Origin: Juglans regia
Lineage: Eukaryota; Streptophyta; Magnoliopsida; Fagales; Juglandaceae
Reading direction: 5' to 3'
DNA: 64,000 bases
Assembly: GCF_001411555.2 (NCBI RefSeq)
Contig: NC_049907.1
Location: 35,547,866 to 35,611,865 of the forward strand
Shown here one piece after another: positions 13,515-24,699 of the stretch. The position numbers and the translations under genes are program-made. Every line of letters begins with the position of its first letter. Position 1 is the first letter of the stretch. The notes beneath the pieces are model-generated. The model ran no database searches and was not told the origin of the DNA. It worked only from the letters and a program-made list of their open reading frames with translations.

Positions 13515-14204
13515 TGTAAGGGGATTTTCCCCTCGAGGCCCAAAAGGCCCTACCAAGCCCAGCCTAGGACAAGAAGCCACGAACCTAGCCCACTAGGAGA
13601 ATCCTCTGTACATGACATGTAAGAGGGATGGTGTTGCAGGGGATGAGACTCGTCGATCTGAGGCCCTCTCGGATAGTGTCCAGTCATTAAGTGCCTGCCC
13701 ACACGTCAGTCGTGACATACGGAAAACTGTTGATTTACTGACGGAGAAGGCATGAACGGACCAGGGGAAGACAGACTAAGAGGAGAAGGTTGGAAAACCA
13801 TGCTGCATTAATGGATCCACCACCCAGATAACATGCCACATTAATGACGCCGTCGTAGAGCCACGTCACATTAATGAGGTCGTCGTAGAGCCACACCACA
13901 GTTAAAGATTCTAACAAAAGGAATAGTACGGGCAACCCGAACTTCATGAAAGTAGGCATGATCTGCTCTTCAAACCTATAGTAAAATAGTTGATCTTAGG
14001 TATGAGGATACTCTCTCTGATCCCTAGACTCTTTTGTTTATTTATTACACTCCAAGAATATTTACTAACTTTGACATCAGAGGTTCCTCGACCCCAAGGC
14101 CGCCCTCTCAAAGCCGCAGTATTTTCTACCTTGTGCAGGGTTCGTTTTTGAAGACTAGAGTTGTTGGAGCTTGACCCAAAGGTGTGCAAAACACGATGTT
14201 AACA
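13515..14204 (+). repeat. 5' LTR of a decayed Ty3/gypsy (Tat-like) element
   Basis: It begins TGTAAGGGGATTTTCCCC and ends GATGTTAACA, giving TG...CA ends over 690 bp. It is followed within two bases by a primer-binding-site-like TGGCG motif. No matching 3' LTR was found, so the boundaries rest on the end motifs and the adjoining primer site. Confidence 0.55.
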
Positions 14205-14205
14205 A

Positions 14206-14222
14206 TGGCGTTATCTGTGGAA
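14206..14222 (+). other. Decayed primer-binding site, tRNA-Asp-like
   Basis: TGGCGTTATCTGTGGAA follows the LTR. Intact plant Tat-type elements carry TGGCGCCGT here, complementary to the 3' end of tRNA-Asp. A second, better preserved copy of the same segment (GTTAACAATGGCGCTGTCT) lies at about 14457-14475. Confidence 0.5.
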
Positions 14223-14603
14223 TTGTAATAAATCTTACTTGGCCTTCTCATGCCTGCGACAAACCGTTCCGAACAACTTAGGAGGAATATGGGAGACGCC
14301 ATGGAAGCAAAGTTGAAAACCATGGAGGTGGGTGACGAAACTAACTTGAGAAGTGGAAACACTCCGCAAAGAGAATGCGGAACTCAAAAGACCCTAATGA
14401 GAGCAACATGGCTGGGAGGCTAGTGACACTGAGCATTAAGGGTCCCGAAACACAACGTTAACAATGGCGCTGTCTAGAAACACATGCAGGATGAACTTCG
14501 CATCCTCAAGGGGAAGTAAGAGGAAATAGCACGGAAAGTGGGTACATCGTCAACGATAGACCAGTTGCTCACAAGCATAGGTTTATCCTATACATAAGAA
14601 GTG

Positions 14604-15423
14604 ATGGTGTTTCCTTTACCACCGAAGTTCAGGGTCCTCGCTATGAAGATGTATGACGGAGGAAATGATCATCTTGAGCACCTGAAAACTTTTAGGGCTC
14701 ATATGACGCTGCATGACTTTCTCGGAAAAATTGCTTGTAGGGCGTTTCCACTGACCCTGAAGGGGTCAGCGCGTGTATGGTTTGGGTCATTAGCACCGAA
14801 ATCAGTGGACAGCTTGGACAAGCTAGCCCGACTGTTCTTGACCCAATTCATGTTCAGTCAAAGAAGGCAACGCCCGACTGCGTACCTCCTCACTATCAAA
14901 CAAACGGAGAACGAGAGTTTGAAGTCCTACTTGGCCCGATTCAACAAGGAGCACATGACCACTGACTACCAAGACGAGAAGATAACCTTGGCAGCGCTCT
15001 TGGGAGGTGTCTAGGCGCGCTCCCAGTTTATGGCAGAGCTAGCCAGACGAACTCCAACGACATTGTTAAAATTCATAGACCAGACCGACAACTTCATCAA
15101 CGCAGAAGACACTCTCTGAGCGTTGACTGAGCCGCGAAGGAAGGAAGTGGAGCGCGAGAAAAGGAAGGAGAAGACCCCAACTAAGGTCAAGCCCCATGAG
15201 AAAGGGAAAAGGGGCTCCCAGGAGAAATGACGAGAGGAAGTCCCAGCAAAGAGACCCGAACCACGGTACGACCAACCCACGTTCACCATTCAAAAGAAGG
15301 ATGACAGGGTACTGTCGGTCCACCTCACACAACACTGAATATTGTTTCACCCCGGGAGGAAGGAAGAAATATGCAGAACAGCATAGGAGCCACCACTCCC
15401 CGGCCAGAAGACAAGGGCAAGAG
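14604..15423 (+). pseudogene. Decayed gag of a Ty3/gypsy element
   Basis: From ATG 14604 the frame encodes a retrotransposon gag domain. Hallmarks are MKMYDGGNDHLEHLKTFRAH, CRAFPLTLKGSARVWF and a Leu/Phe-rich tail with SLKSYLARFNKE. The frame stops at 15012-15014, yet reading on in the same frame gives more gag-like protein (AELARRTPTTLLKFIDQTDN) with another stop near 15118. A zinc-knuckle remnant (STSHNTEYC) is readable in a shifted frame near 15318-15348. At least two stops and a frameshift make it a pseudogene. The sequence suggests an old copy with several substitutions of the C-to-T type. Confidence 0.8.
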
Positions 15424-15736
15424 TAGAGGGAAAGGAATCGGGACCAAGGTGACCGGCACAGACGGACAAAGAGCCCTTAACGACTAGCGATAAGGGGGCC
15501 ACCGCCAGATCGCCCCTATTCGCCACCAAGGCAGCATCCCCCCATTTAGGAGATTCGAACCACAACAGGAGGGTTCGCAGGAGGGGGTATCACCTCGTCA
15601 GGAAGGAAAGCTCATGTCAGGCGGGCCCGATACTAAGAGATATACTCAGCAGAGTTCCATCCCACCAAACAATGAAAGGGTGACCCCACTCCAGTAACCT
15701 TGTTCACAGAGGCTGATGAAGAAGGGGTTTTGTAAC

Positions 15737-16205
15737 CCCCATGACGACGCCCTAATGGCCTCAATGCTCGTCGCAAACTTCGCCACCCATAGAATCCTCA
15801 TCGACAACGAGTTCTCCGTGGACATCCTGTTCTAGGAAGCCTTCGTCAAGAAGGGTATTGAGGCCTCCCAGTTGCTCCTACCCCCATTCCTTTAAAAGGT
15901 TTCTCCGAAAGCATTGTCTGGCCAGTGAGAACCATCAAGTTATCCATACTAGTGGGAAGTAGCCCTTGCACGACCCCTGTTATGGTTGACTTCCTGGTGG
16001 TAAAAACTTTACCGGCATACAACGCCATCATCGGGAGGCCCACCTTCAACAACTTAAGGTCCATCACGTCGACATAACACCTTAAAATGAAGTTCCCAAC
16101 TCCTCAGGGAGTGAAGGAAGTTCGAGGGAAGCAGGTGTCGATGAGGGAATGCTACGTATGAGAGTTGAAGCAGAAAGATGAAGGGTCCACCTTGGACGGC
16201 ACCAA
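15737..16205 (+). pseudogene. Decayed retroviral-type aspartic protease and pol start
   Basis: The frame reads PHDDALMASMLVANF, then HRILIDNEFSVDILF, then AYNAIIGRPTFNNLRSITST and MKFPTPQGVKEVRG. These are the successive conserved blocks of the protease region of Tat-type Ty3/gypsy elements. The normal active-site Gly after Asp-Asn is Glu here, and several stops interrupt the frame. The reverse transcriptase, RNase H and integrase that should follow are absent. Confidence 0.75.
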
Positions 16206-16207
16206 AT

Positions 16208-16927
16208 AGGGGTGCTACCCGCCCCTTAAGGGGCGGGGCCACCCCTATCCCGCTCTCGCATGTGCGGGGGTTGGGATTTTTCCCCCTGGCTCTGTCCCAT
16301 CCATGCGGGGGAGGGTACCCTGTCCGTTGACGGGGGTGCGGGGGTGGACCTCCAACCATCCGCCCCCCGCCCCTTCTATCTCCACAACATTTTCACAATT
16401 TCACAACACATTCATTGAGCACAATCAAGCAATTCACAAAACCACATGCACAATCAAATCCTCTACAATTCACAATCTCATTCTCCTTCAATCCCATCCT
16501 CCAATCTCCATCCACAAATAAAAAAAAAATATATGGGGCGATTCATGAAAAGATTCGGGAGTGAGTCATTGAGCCCTACTTACATTCGCCCGGCCCTGAG
16601 GATGAGACGGCGATGGAAATCTGCAACAGCAACGGTGACTCGAGATGACGATGGTGATTGATGAGGTAAACGACGACTCGAGAATCGCAGAGAGAGAGAG
16701 AGAGAGAGAGGAGAAGATGAATCACGAGGAAGAAAAGAAACAGGGGCTAGGGGGCTTTTCGACTTGGTATTAACCCATAATCAAAACGTCGTCGTCGTTT
16801 TGATTATGGGCAGGGGTATTAAAAAAAATACCCAGGCACAAAACGACGTGCCTGGGTATTTCTTTTTATATAATATATATTATATACAAAACGGGGCTAG
16901 GTATATACGGGGCGGGGTTCCACCCCA
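16208..16927. mobile_element. GC-rich terminal-hairpin element inserted in the retrotransposon
   Basis: The left end AGGGGTGCTACCCGCCCC is imperfectly inverted at the right end (GGGGCGGGGTTCCACCCC). The left end alone forms a long GC-rich hairpin (16209-16245, centre TTAA). The interior holds two further hairpins: 15-bp perfect arms at 16774-16788 and 16796-16810, and 13-bp perfect arms at 16827-16839 and 16848-16860. There is also a GA microsatellite near 16689-16711. No ORF resembles a transposase, and no convincing target duplication was seen. It separates the protease remnant from the 3' part of the host element. Confidence 0.6.
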
Positions 16928-17230
16928 TCCCGCCTCCACCACCGAAGAAACTGTGGCAGGCCTCCATCTACAATTCGCCCTGCCAGTTCTAGGGGGAAGA
17001 GATGGTGTGCGGCTTTGGAGAAGAGGGGGCAACGACCTCCCTAGACTGGGATTTTGAGTCCCTTAAATTTTGTAGTGTCACTTCACCGAGCTTGTACATT
17101 CATTTTTTATTTAATAAAATGTAACTTTTCAGGACAATGCAAAACATCAGCTACACGCTCTCATATTATCAACAAAGCACCAACAATAAAAAACGCGGCT
17201 AACAAAATCTACGGCGGCAAGGTCATCAAT

Positions 17231-18370
17231 AACTTACCTCCCCGTGGGGCACCGTAGGAAAATGTAGGCCTAAGGGTTGCCTTATCCCTCCCGCGGCGAA
17301 GTGCGAGTCAGCCAATGGCGGCCCGAAGATAAAATTTACCTTTCTTGTGGACGTCAACAGGCAAGTGTGGGTCCAGTTACAAACTGTCTGAAAACTTACC
17401 TCCCTGCAGGACACTATAGGGAAATATCGGTCCAAGGATGACCTTATCCCTCTCGTAGAGGAGAGCGGGACAGGCCCCACGGCCCTCTCGAATAAATTAT
17501 CATGACCTTTGTCGCAATGAAGAGTAGAATCATCACCAACCTGACCTAACACTTACCTTTCCTGTGATATCAACGCGCAGGAACGGGTCCAGTAACAGAC
17601 TGTCCAAACAACGTACCTCATTACGTGACTTAATAGGGAAATGTTGGCCTTAAGTCGATCTCATTCCTTTTGCAAATGAGAGTGGGTCCTGCCTTCAAGG
17701 CAGCCCGAAAAACTGACTCCGACTCCTATCACAATGAAGAACGGTCATTCTGTGGGGTACCATATGGAAAGGTAGGCTTTAAGGTTGTCTTGTCCCTCCT
17801 GCGATGAAGTGTAGGTTAGTTCTCAGCTACCCGACATCAGAAAAATATACCTTCATTGTAAGTGTCAACATGCGGGTAACAAACTACATGAAAAACTTAC
17901 CTCCCCATGGGATACAAGGGAAATGTAGGTTCTAAAAGTTGCCTTGTCGTCCCCGCGGAGGAGAGCGGGTTTAGCCCTTATGGCAACTTGAAAACTTACC
18001 CCGTTCTCCACTACGAGTGAAGAGTGGGGCTAGCACCAGCATGGCTCAAAGTGTTACATTTCCATGTGATGTCAACAAGCCGGAGTGGGTTCAGTAACAG
18101 ATTGTCCGAACAACTTACCACCCTGCGGGACTCAACAGGAGAAGATCGGCCTAAAGGCAGCCTTATCGCTCCTGCAGAGGAGAGCGGGCTCCGTCTTCGA
18201 GGTGACTTGAAGAAATTACCTTGACTCCTATCACGGTGAAAGAGCAGACTGCCCCAATGGTAGCCTGGAGAAGTTACCTCTTTGGAGAACCAAAAAGGGG
18301 TGGGTTAACTTGAGGTAGCCTGACTCCTTCCCAATGGAGTGCGAGTTTGAGTCTCACGATTGCCCGAAAA
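17231..18370 (+). repeat. Diverged nested tandem array in the retrotransposon 3' region
   Basis: Two alternating motifs recur. Motif A (AACTTACCTCCC, then GGGAAATGTAGGC, then CCTTATCCCTC) starts near 17231, 17393, 17610, 17894 and 18112. Motif B (CTTACCTTT, then TCAACA and CAGTAACAGACTGTC) starts near 17334, 17550, 17847 and 18052. Each A follows a B by 47-60 bp, so the higher-order unit is B-A of about 205-297 bp with four copies. A further A-type relic lies at 20044-20110. Tandem arrays in the untranslated region after pol are known from Tat-lineage elements. Confidence 0.7.
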
Positions 18371-18599
18371 AAGAAGAATTTACAGAAATGAAGTAAAGTA
18401 CTTCAAAAAGGCCTCATAAGGCATCAACAAGCAAGAAATAAAGTGAGGTCGTAACCTCTCCAAATACCAAGGCAAAAAATACAAGCAAGAACAACAACGA
18501 CGAGCAACAGAACAAATGCAGAACAAAAAAATGGGGAAATGCAGCGAGAAAAATGTGAAAACCATACAACTGGGTATACAAATCATTTTTATTAATTAT

Positions 18600-20040
18600 G
18601 CAGGATTATAAGGAACAAATTATAACATAAGGCCATAAAGCTACAAGGAAGAAAAAAAAAAACTTGATGAGAAAGAATATAAGAAATAAGTTACATCATA
18701 AAGCCGCATAAGACCGCACTGGCTCCAAGGAGGAGAAGTGTTCAAGTGCCCAAAACGGTCAGAGACAATCTGAAAGATCTCGAAGACCTCACTGTTCTCG
18801 GACCCATCTGAAACAGGGGACAAGCAGTTCTTGAAGCAACGACGAATTTAGCGCCAAGAATCAGAATATCTCAGAGTTAACTTTTATGTTAAGAACGGCT
18901 TATTGGAAAAAAGCCCTTCTCGACTGCAACCAAGCAGGCTGCGAGTTCGGTGCAAGTAGCGAGTGAGGAGAAGAGTTTTGAAGTCAAGCCCCATAAGCAA
19001 AAGGGCGAGAATGAGGAAGTACAATAAGCGAAAGGGCAAGAACGGGAACAAAGGGTCCAGGACCCCAACAACGAAGGATTGGTAGTTCACCCTCCAATGC
19101 TCAGACCTCCACAGCCAACAGCGGCCTGAGCACCACTAGAGGACCTGTCATCCACTAGGGTGTGAAGGATCCATCAGGGCCCTAAAATACAAAAAAACAA
19201 AACAAAGAAAGTTCGAAAGAAAAGCAAAGGAAATCAAAAGAATTAGAAACTTGAGTAGCAAAGCAAGAGTCATAGAGAAAGGCAGAAGTGAGTATAATGG
19301 AATTTCTAAATGGGAGAAAGGTCCTTATATAGGCAGGGTGGACGCTTGGCCTGCCAAGGCGTCATAACTCCATGAATCACCAAAAGTCGCCATGTGTTCC
19401 CCCCAGAGAACCAGAATCCCTTGATTATCGCAACCGCTACAGAACGTATATGTTGATACAATGTGCGAGTTAATGCTAGTAAATAATGGAGCCATAACGC
19501 AGAAATTGAAGAGATGCCATTTAATACGGAAATGTAACTGGCACTGGGCTGCCACATATGTAAAATACAAATGGTCACTCAGCATGCGACCAGGTAAGCT
19601 AGGAACTTGATGGGACACAAATGAAGGAGGAGACAAGAGGAATTCTTCCCGGACACGTCTAGAAAGAATTAACGGGATAACTATAAGGGATTTATTCCCA
19701 TTGCTCGGAACTTGTTGGGTTTCTAACCATTACCCAGCCCAAGGATGCTGAATAATCAACAAGACAAGTCAACCTAAAAATTCGCGGCCGCTTTCAGAAC
19801 CCAGAAATTTGCACAAAGTACAAAAAAAAAAATGGAAGCTGAAATAAAAATGAAGAGCAAGGAAGGAATGGAAAAATCAAACAATAGTGAGCAAAATTCA
19901 GTTGCAACAACTAAAATGCCCCAGTTTGTCTCTTAAAAACTACTGTAAATTCTGTTTTACTAATGCAATTATTTCCTGTGATGCGAAAATCGACTAATTT
20001 CAATTAACAAAGTCAACCCCATTAAACAGGAACCACATCA
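18600..20040 (-). other. Retroelement-derived spacer with antisense LTR-like promoter
   Basis: The sequence continues with retroelement-like composition but no coding domain. On the minus strand a TATATAAGG box lies at 19323-19331. The stretch upstream of it (to about 19765) starts TGTTGATTATTCAGC and resembles the U3 part of an LTR. A pyrimidine-rich leader follows it. It could be a solo LTR in reverse orientation, or a promoter for antisense transcription. No paired LTR was found. Confidence 0.35.
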
Positions 20041-20530
20041 ACAATTTACCTCCATGTGAGACAAAAAAGGGAAAGGTAGGCATGCGAGGTCGTCGTATCC
20101 CTCTTGAGGAGTGCAGGTTGGCCCTTGGCTACCCTAAAATATAATCTTCATCAGCAGAATCTCCATCAATAGAATCTTTAACAACGAAATCTTCACCGAA
20201 GGAATATTCACTAAAAAAAACTAACACTCTGACTATGCAGGAAAAAACAAAAGAAAAGAGAAAAGAAAAAGCGAAGGAAGCCAACGAGGTAGGCCAAGAA
20301 AACTTCAAAGGAATGGCCAGACACGGCCTCCCAAATAACGGTTAAAACGACAGTCTTATTCCGGAGCAGCCATCCACAGAAGATAAATAAGCGCAACGTG
20401 ACCGGCCAGCAAGGTAGGTAGGGGCTCTACGAACCCCTTTACCTCGGCTCCCCAGGCCAGTCACACAACAACAAAAGAATAAAGAATAAAAAAGGCAAAG
20501 ACGAAAGCATGGCAAACAAAGATATGTGCA

Positions 20531-21660
20531 TTATTCAGTATATATGTGTGTACAAGCCACTGAGCAGCAAAATGCGGATACATGTGTAAAAAAAAAAAAG
20601 AGTACGACAAAACAAACAAAGACTTTAAGTCTCGGTTCCAAGAGCATCGGCCTCAGCTGCAATAAGAGCAAGGGTGATTGGCTCAGTGGTAGTAGGAGCG
20701 AGGTTGAGTGGCAGCAAGAACAAGGCTGGCCAGCGACATCCGGATGAAAGTTGCCTTCCAATGGATACTCAGGCAAGGTGAGTGGTTCGTCATGTGAACC
20801 CTCACTGATCGTATCACCTTTAGAACCGCCACCTTCGAGAGACTCAATCTGAACAAGAAAATCTACAGCAGGATTCACTGGACTCCCGAGGACAGCAACG
20901 TTTGGAGGAGATTTACCTCCTGTGTAATCTTCTGCCTCCGCACGGTTGCTGGAAGAAGCCTCTACCCCCTCATTGGCCACCTCGAGAGAGTGACTCCCGA
21001 CGGCTGAACGAGAAAAAGAAGGAGGACATGAAGAAAAATATTGTCCCTCATCAGGAGTGGAAGACCCGAAAATACTTTGGAGGAGGGTGCCCATCTCGAC
21101 CTCACCCCCGGGCGCGTCACCGATCTCTACCGGAAAAGGCAACACAGAAAAACTACTCACTGGTTCGCCCGCTTAAACCGGCATTGCGACCACCACAGTA
21201 ATCGGGTGGCTGGCCTCTAAAGTAGCCAGTTTCTGCAGTGAAGGGTCCTGAACCCTGGGAAGTGGTATGTCCTCAGCCTGAACGCTCTCCCGACAGACTT
21301 TCTTCCCCTTATCCGATGGAGGAAGGTTCGAGAAACGTTTCCGAAGCAGAGCAACTTGTGGCCGCATAGCAACCGACCTATCTTCAAAAGGAATGTGTCC
21401 CAGGGGAGGCAGAGAACTCCTTAGACTCTCCTAAGAAAGAAGGACCTCGGAATGAACACTGTCAGGATGGTTTTGCACCCATTCCTGCACTATTGCAAGA
21501 CGCTTCGCTTCATAAGGAGTGGTCGTCAGACGCACAACCTTATCTTTCGAAATTTTTTCCCAGTCTGTCCGTATGGGAAGCTCTCGGCGGTTCACCTAGC
21601 CTACTGAAAACTCTCGTCCACGGCTAGATACAAAGAAAAAATTGGGAGACCAATCATTTA
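20531..21660 (-). pseudogene. Antisense ORF of the Tat-like element, decayed
   Basis: One minus-strand frame runs for about 1.1 kb with only three stops before its end (after FSVG, after VLLS and after VVAMPV). Its first part reads NDWSPNFFFVSSRGREFSVG, then VNRRELPIRTDW and EAKRLAIVQEWVQNHP. This resembles the 'putative gypsy type transposon' (Transposase_28-like) domain found in antisense ORFs between pol and the 3' LTR of some Tat elements. The remainder is Ser/Pro/Glu-rich and low in complexity. Its upstream end is cut at about 21660, where the retroelement DNA stops. Function in these elements is unknown. The family match is from memory of domain texture. Confidence 0.55.
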
Positions 21661-23400
21661 TTTGAATTGTTGGAATTTAGTTTAAAAGTATACGAAATAC
21701 GACATTAATACTCACCATAAATACGGTGCTTTTGCTTTATGTAGTTGAATAACCATCTCTCATGTTCTGTAACTTAGTTGGTTAATGTTCTTCCGGAAAT
21801 TCTTCAGGTGGTAAGATTGTCCCAAGCGCCTTAATTTTTCTCGGAATTAGGACTGTCTGTTAGATTGTAATTCAATTCAAAAGGCAATTTTTGGGGGAAT
21901 TAATAAAAGATTGGTTAACTTCGACACACTTGAGTTCAGTACACTGACATGCTCTTGGTTTCCCGTATGCATTCATGATGGCATTTATTTGTTGTGGCGT
22001 TGTATTACTTGGCTTTTCCTTAGAACGTAAGACCTGAGAAAAAAGTCATGCCTATTAGCTCCCCAATTTCTACTTTTCGTGACAATAATAATGCTGGGGT
22101 TTAAATTAGGATGTCTATTTTAGATCTACTTCAGGGTGGGTATGCTGTCTACTTGAATGTGACATGATTATGAAGAAGACAATAAAGGTGGTTGTCGGGT
22201 ATAAAGAATGATATAATTTTATGTCATCTGTTAAATTTATGTTATAGTAAAAATAATTTTTTTATCTAACAAAATAAATAAAATGACGTCAATTCGTTGA
22301 ATTATTAATTTGGTTAAAGTAAATCTCTTGGAAAAAAGCTGAAGAATCCTCGGGAGTGATAGGTTTTGAGCGTTATCATTAGGAGGGAGAACGTGATACT
22401 GACAAATTCAGCTGTCACTAACTAAAATAAACGAGTGGCGCTAGAGCCACAGCTCCCAGCTACCGCTGGGAGCTACCGTTAATGATATTGTGAGTTTTAT
22501 TTTTTTTGTATTTTTTTTTATATATTTTTTTAATATATTTAAATATTTTTAAAAAAATAAAAAAATTTATAATATTATTAAAAAATACTTACTTAATTAT
22601 TAAGTAAAAAATAATAATAAAAAAAAATAAAAAAATAGAGCGATAAAAACTATTGATAAAACTTATTGGTAAGAGTAGTATTATTCAAAATAAATTGAGA
22701 GAACTTGCTCTCGTGCTTCTATGCCTGTGGGGTATATTTCAGCCTTTGGCTGTCACTACCGGCGTGCGATATGATCCAATGGGTAAAAAGGTTTGCAGCT
22801 TGTACTGGATATAGCCGAGTCCAATGAAAGAAAGAGCTGCTGGCCACATCTTTCAGACAAAGCAAACAATTTGCATCAACTTATTTTCTTCCACTAAGGT
22901 TGTTGTGAGGACTGGAGAGGTGAAGGCAAAGATATGGTCGGATCAGATGATAGAATATCCGATTAATGGGCCACTCAACGCCCCCCTCTTTGAGTGAGAG
23001 AGAGAGAGAACTCCACTGGTCTCTACTCGCCAACAGTCTTGTTGGGTTCAAATTCAGGATGTTTTTGTTACACGAAGGCTTCTGGGCTGATCCTTTCTAT
23101 CTCTTAATACCTAATGAAAACTTTGCTATCGCAAATACTAGAAATGCTAGTCTCCTCACATACCCCCCCTCCCCATGTGAAGTTTCAAGTAAGTAAATGA
23201 CCCATTCAGGAAAGTAGCCTTCTACTTTAAGTTCTCAATGTTTCTTCCTACTGAAACGAAAGAAAGAGATTGGACATGGTGGATACAAGTATATATGCGA
23301 TTCCACAAAGAATTTGGGAAGAGTTTCATATGGCCATTTCTTAAACTTACTAACAAAGCCACGTGATAACACAAACCAAAGGTTTTATTAGCACAGACGT
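21661..23400. other. Intergenic region between retroelement and MSRB gene
   Basis: No gene is supported. It holds two adjoining short hairpins (22435-22474) and an AT-rich MITE-like tract (22490-22680). The last part is the 3' flank of the minus-strand MSRB gene. The 76-codon ORF at 22966 has no recognisable domain. Confidence 0.55.
22435..22474. repeat. Two adjoining perfect hairpins
   Basis: GTGGC/GCCAC arms span 22435-22450, immediately followed by AGCTCCCAG/CTGGGAGCT arms at 22451-22459 and 22466-22474. They precede an AT-rich MITE-like tract and may be a transposon terminus. Confidence 0.6.
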
Positions 23401-23522
23401 CAGAGTCATTCCATCACTCGCAGTCCACCATATTGGCCTTCCTAGGAGGCATAAACCACACTAACCACAAGATTGTACACAGGAGGATGCAGGTTCTTGG
23501 AAAATGACAACATCGGAAGACT

Positions 23523-24565
23523 TCATAGTGAAGGAGTAGAGTTTGCAGGAGCAAACTTGATGGAAACACTATTGACACAGTGGCGTTCATCTGTGGGAGT
23601 TTTGAATCCCTCCCCCTTGAAAACATGGCCCAAGTGCCCCCCACAAGCTGTGCATGTGATCTCAGTTCTCCTTCCATCTGGGTCCGGCTGCAAAGTTTTT
23701 CTATGAATGATTAACTTCAATAACAATTGATTTACAGTAACAAACACAACAACAATGTGTAATAGACTCACAGTGCGAGTTATGGCTCCAGGGAATCCCT
23801 CATAGAAAGCAGGCCAACCACATCCAGAATTAAATTTGGTTGTGGATTTATAGAGTGGTGTTCCACAACCAGCACAGCTGTAAATCCCTTCCTCGAAGAA
23901 CTTATCATATTCCCCAGTTCCTTTTAGCCTGTTAATTATCAAATGTCAATAGAACTACAGCCGAGACTTGTCTGAAACTGTTTCGATTTAGGCATATTAG
24001 TATGGCAAGAGACAACTCATCTGAAACTGCATGACTCAATGAAATGTGAGCATGTTTGCAGGCAAACATTTTGCTGGAATCACAAGTCACACCCATATGC
24101 ATGTCTCATCAGCAGCCAAAAATTACCTTTGGATGCTATATACTTAATTATAGAACACAACAAACTGAAGAAGCCTTAAATCTACTAAAGGTAAAAAAAA
24201 GTAGAGAAACTCTCTGAAAATGGTATTGATTTAGAGTTCTCTAATTGGAAGTCGGTGTGCAAAGACACCCTCCAACAGCCCACAATCAAAAGACACAGAC
24301 GAAAGCCTAAATTGAAATCGGAGAGAAAAAGCAAAATCAGCCGCTTCAGCAGAAGGAGAAATCGATCATACATCCAAAAACGCCGAGTACACATCAAAGC
24401 AAGGATTGTATTCCTCAATATAACCAAACAGCAATCCATCAAAACATTCAAAAAAGGCGCAGGGAATTACTCTGTCCCTTTGTTTCGAAGAATCCGAAAT
24501 TGCTCGGGAGAGAGAACAGCCCTCCACTCCTCCTCTGTTTTCTGAACCGAACCCGGTGCAGCCAT
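23523..24565 (-). CDS. MSRB: Peptide-methionine (R)-S-oxide reductase B, cytosolic type
   Basis: Three exons (24565-24471, 23928-23772, 23687-23523) with consensus GT-AG introns join in phase to give 138 aa. The enzyme reduces methionine-R-sulfoxide in proteins back to methionine using thioredoxin-type reductants. Two CxxC zinc pairs are present (C50/C53 in CAGC and C96/C99 in CTAC). The GCGWPAF signature is at 68-73 and the catalytic Cys is C121 in RHCVNS. Length and the lack of a transit peptide fit the cytosolic MSRB subgroup rather than the plastid forms. An upstream in-frame ATG at 24652 would add 29 hydrophobic residues. The start MAAPGS was preferred because it matches the usual N-terminus of this subgroup. 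The exact paralogue number cannot be told. Confidence 0.9.
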
Positions 24566-24699
24566 TCCAACCAACTCTGCTACTATCACAGCCAGACAAA
24601 TGAGCTGCCACTCTTTGACCCTTCGATTCGAACGACCCGATTTGTAAATCATTTTTTTTTTTGGGGAAAATGAACATGGACGGGAAAGCGAGAAGAAGG

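Noticed and set aside
20531..21160. Minus-strand 209-codon ORF as a functional gene
   Set aside because: The frame is the tail of a longer retroelement antisense frame with in-frame stops upstream, and its C-terminus runs into low-complexity DNA.
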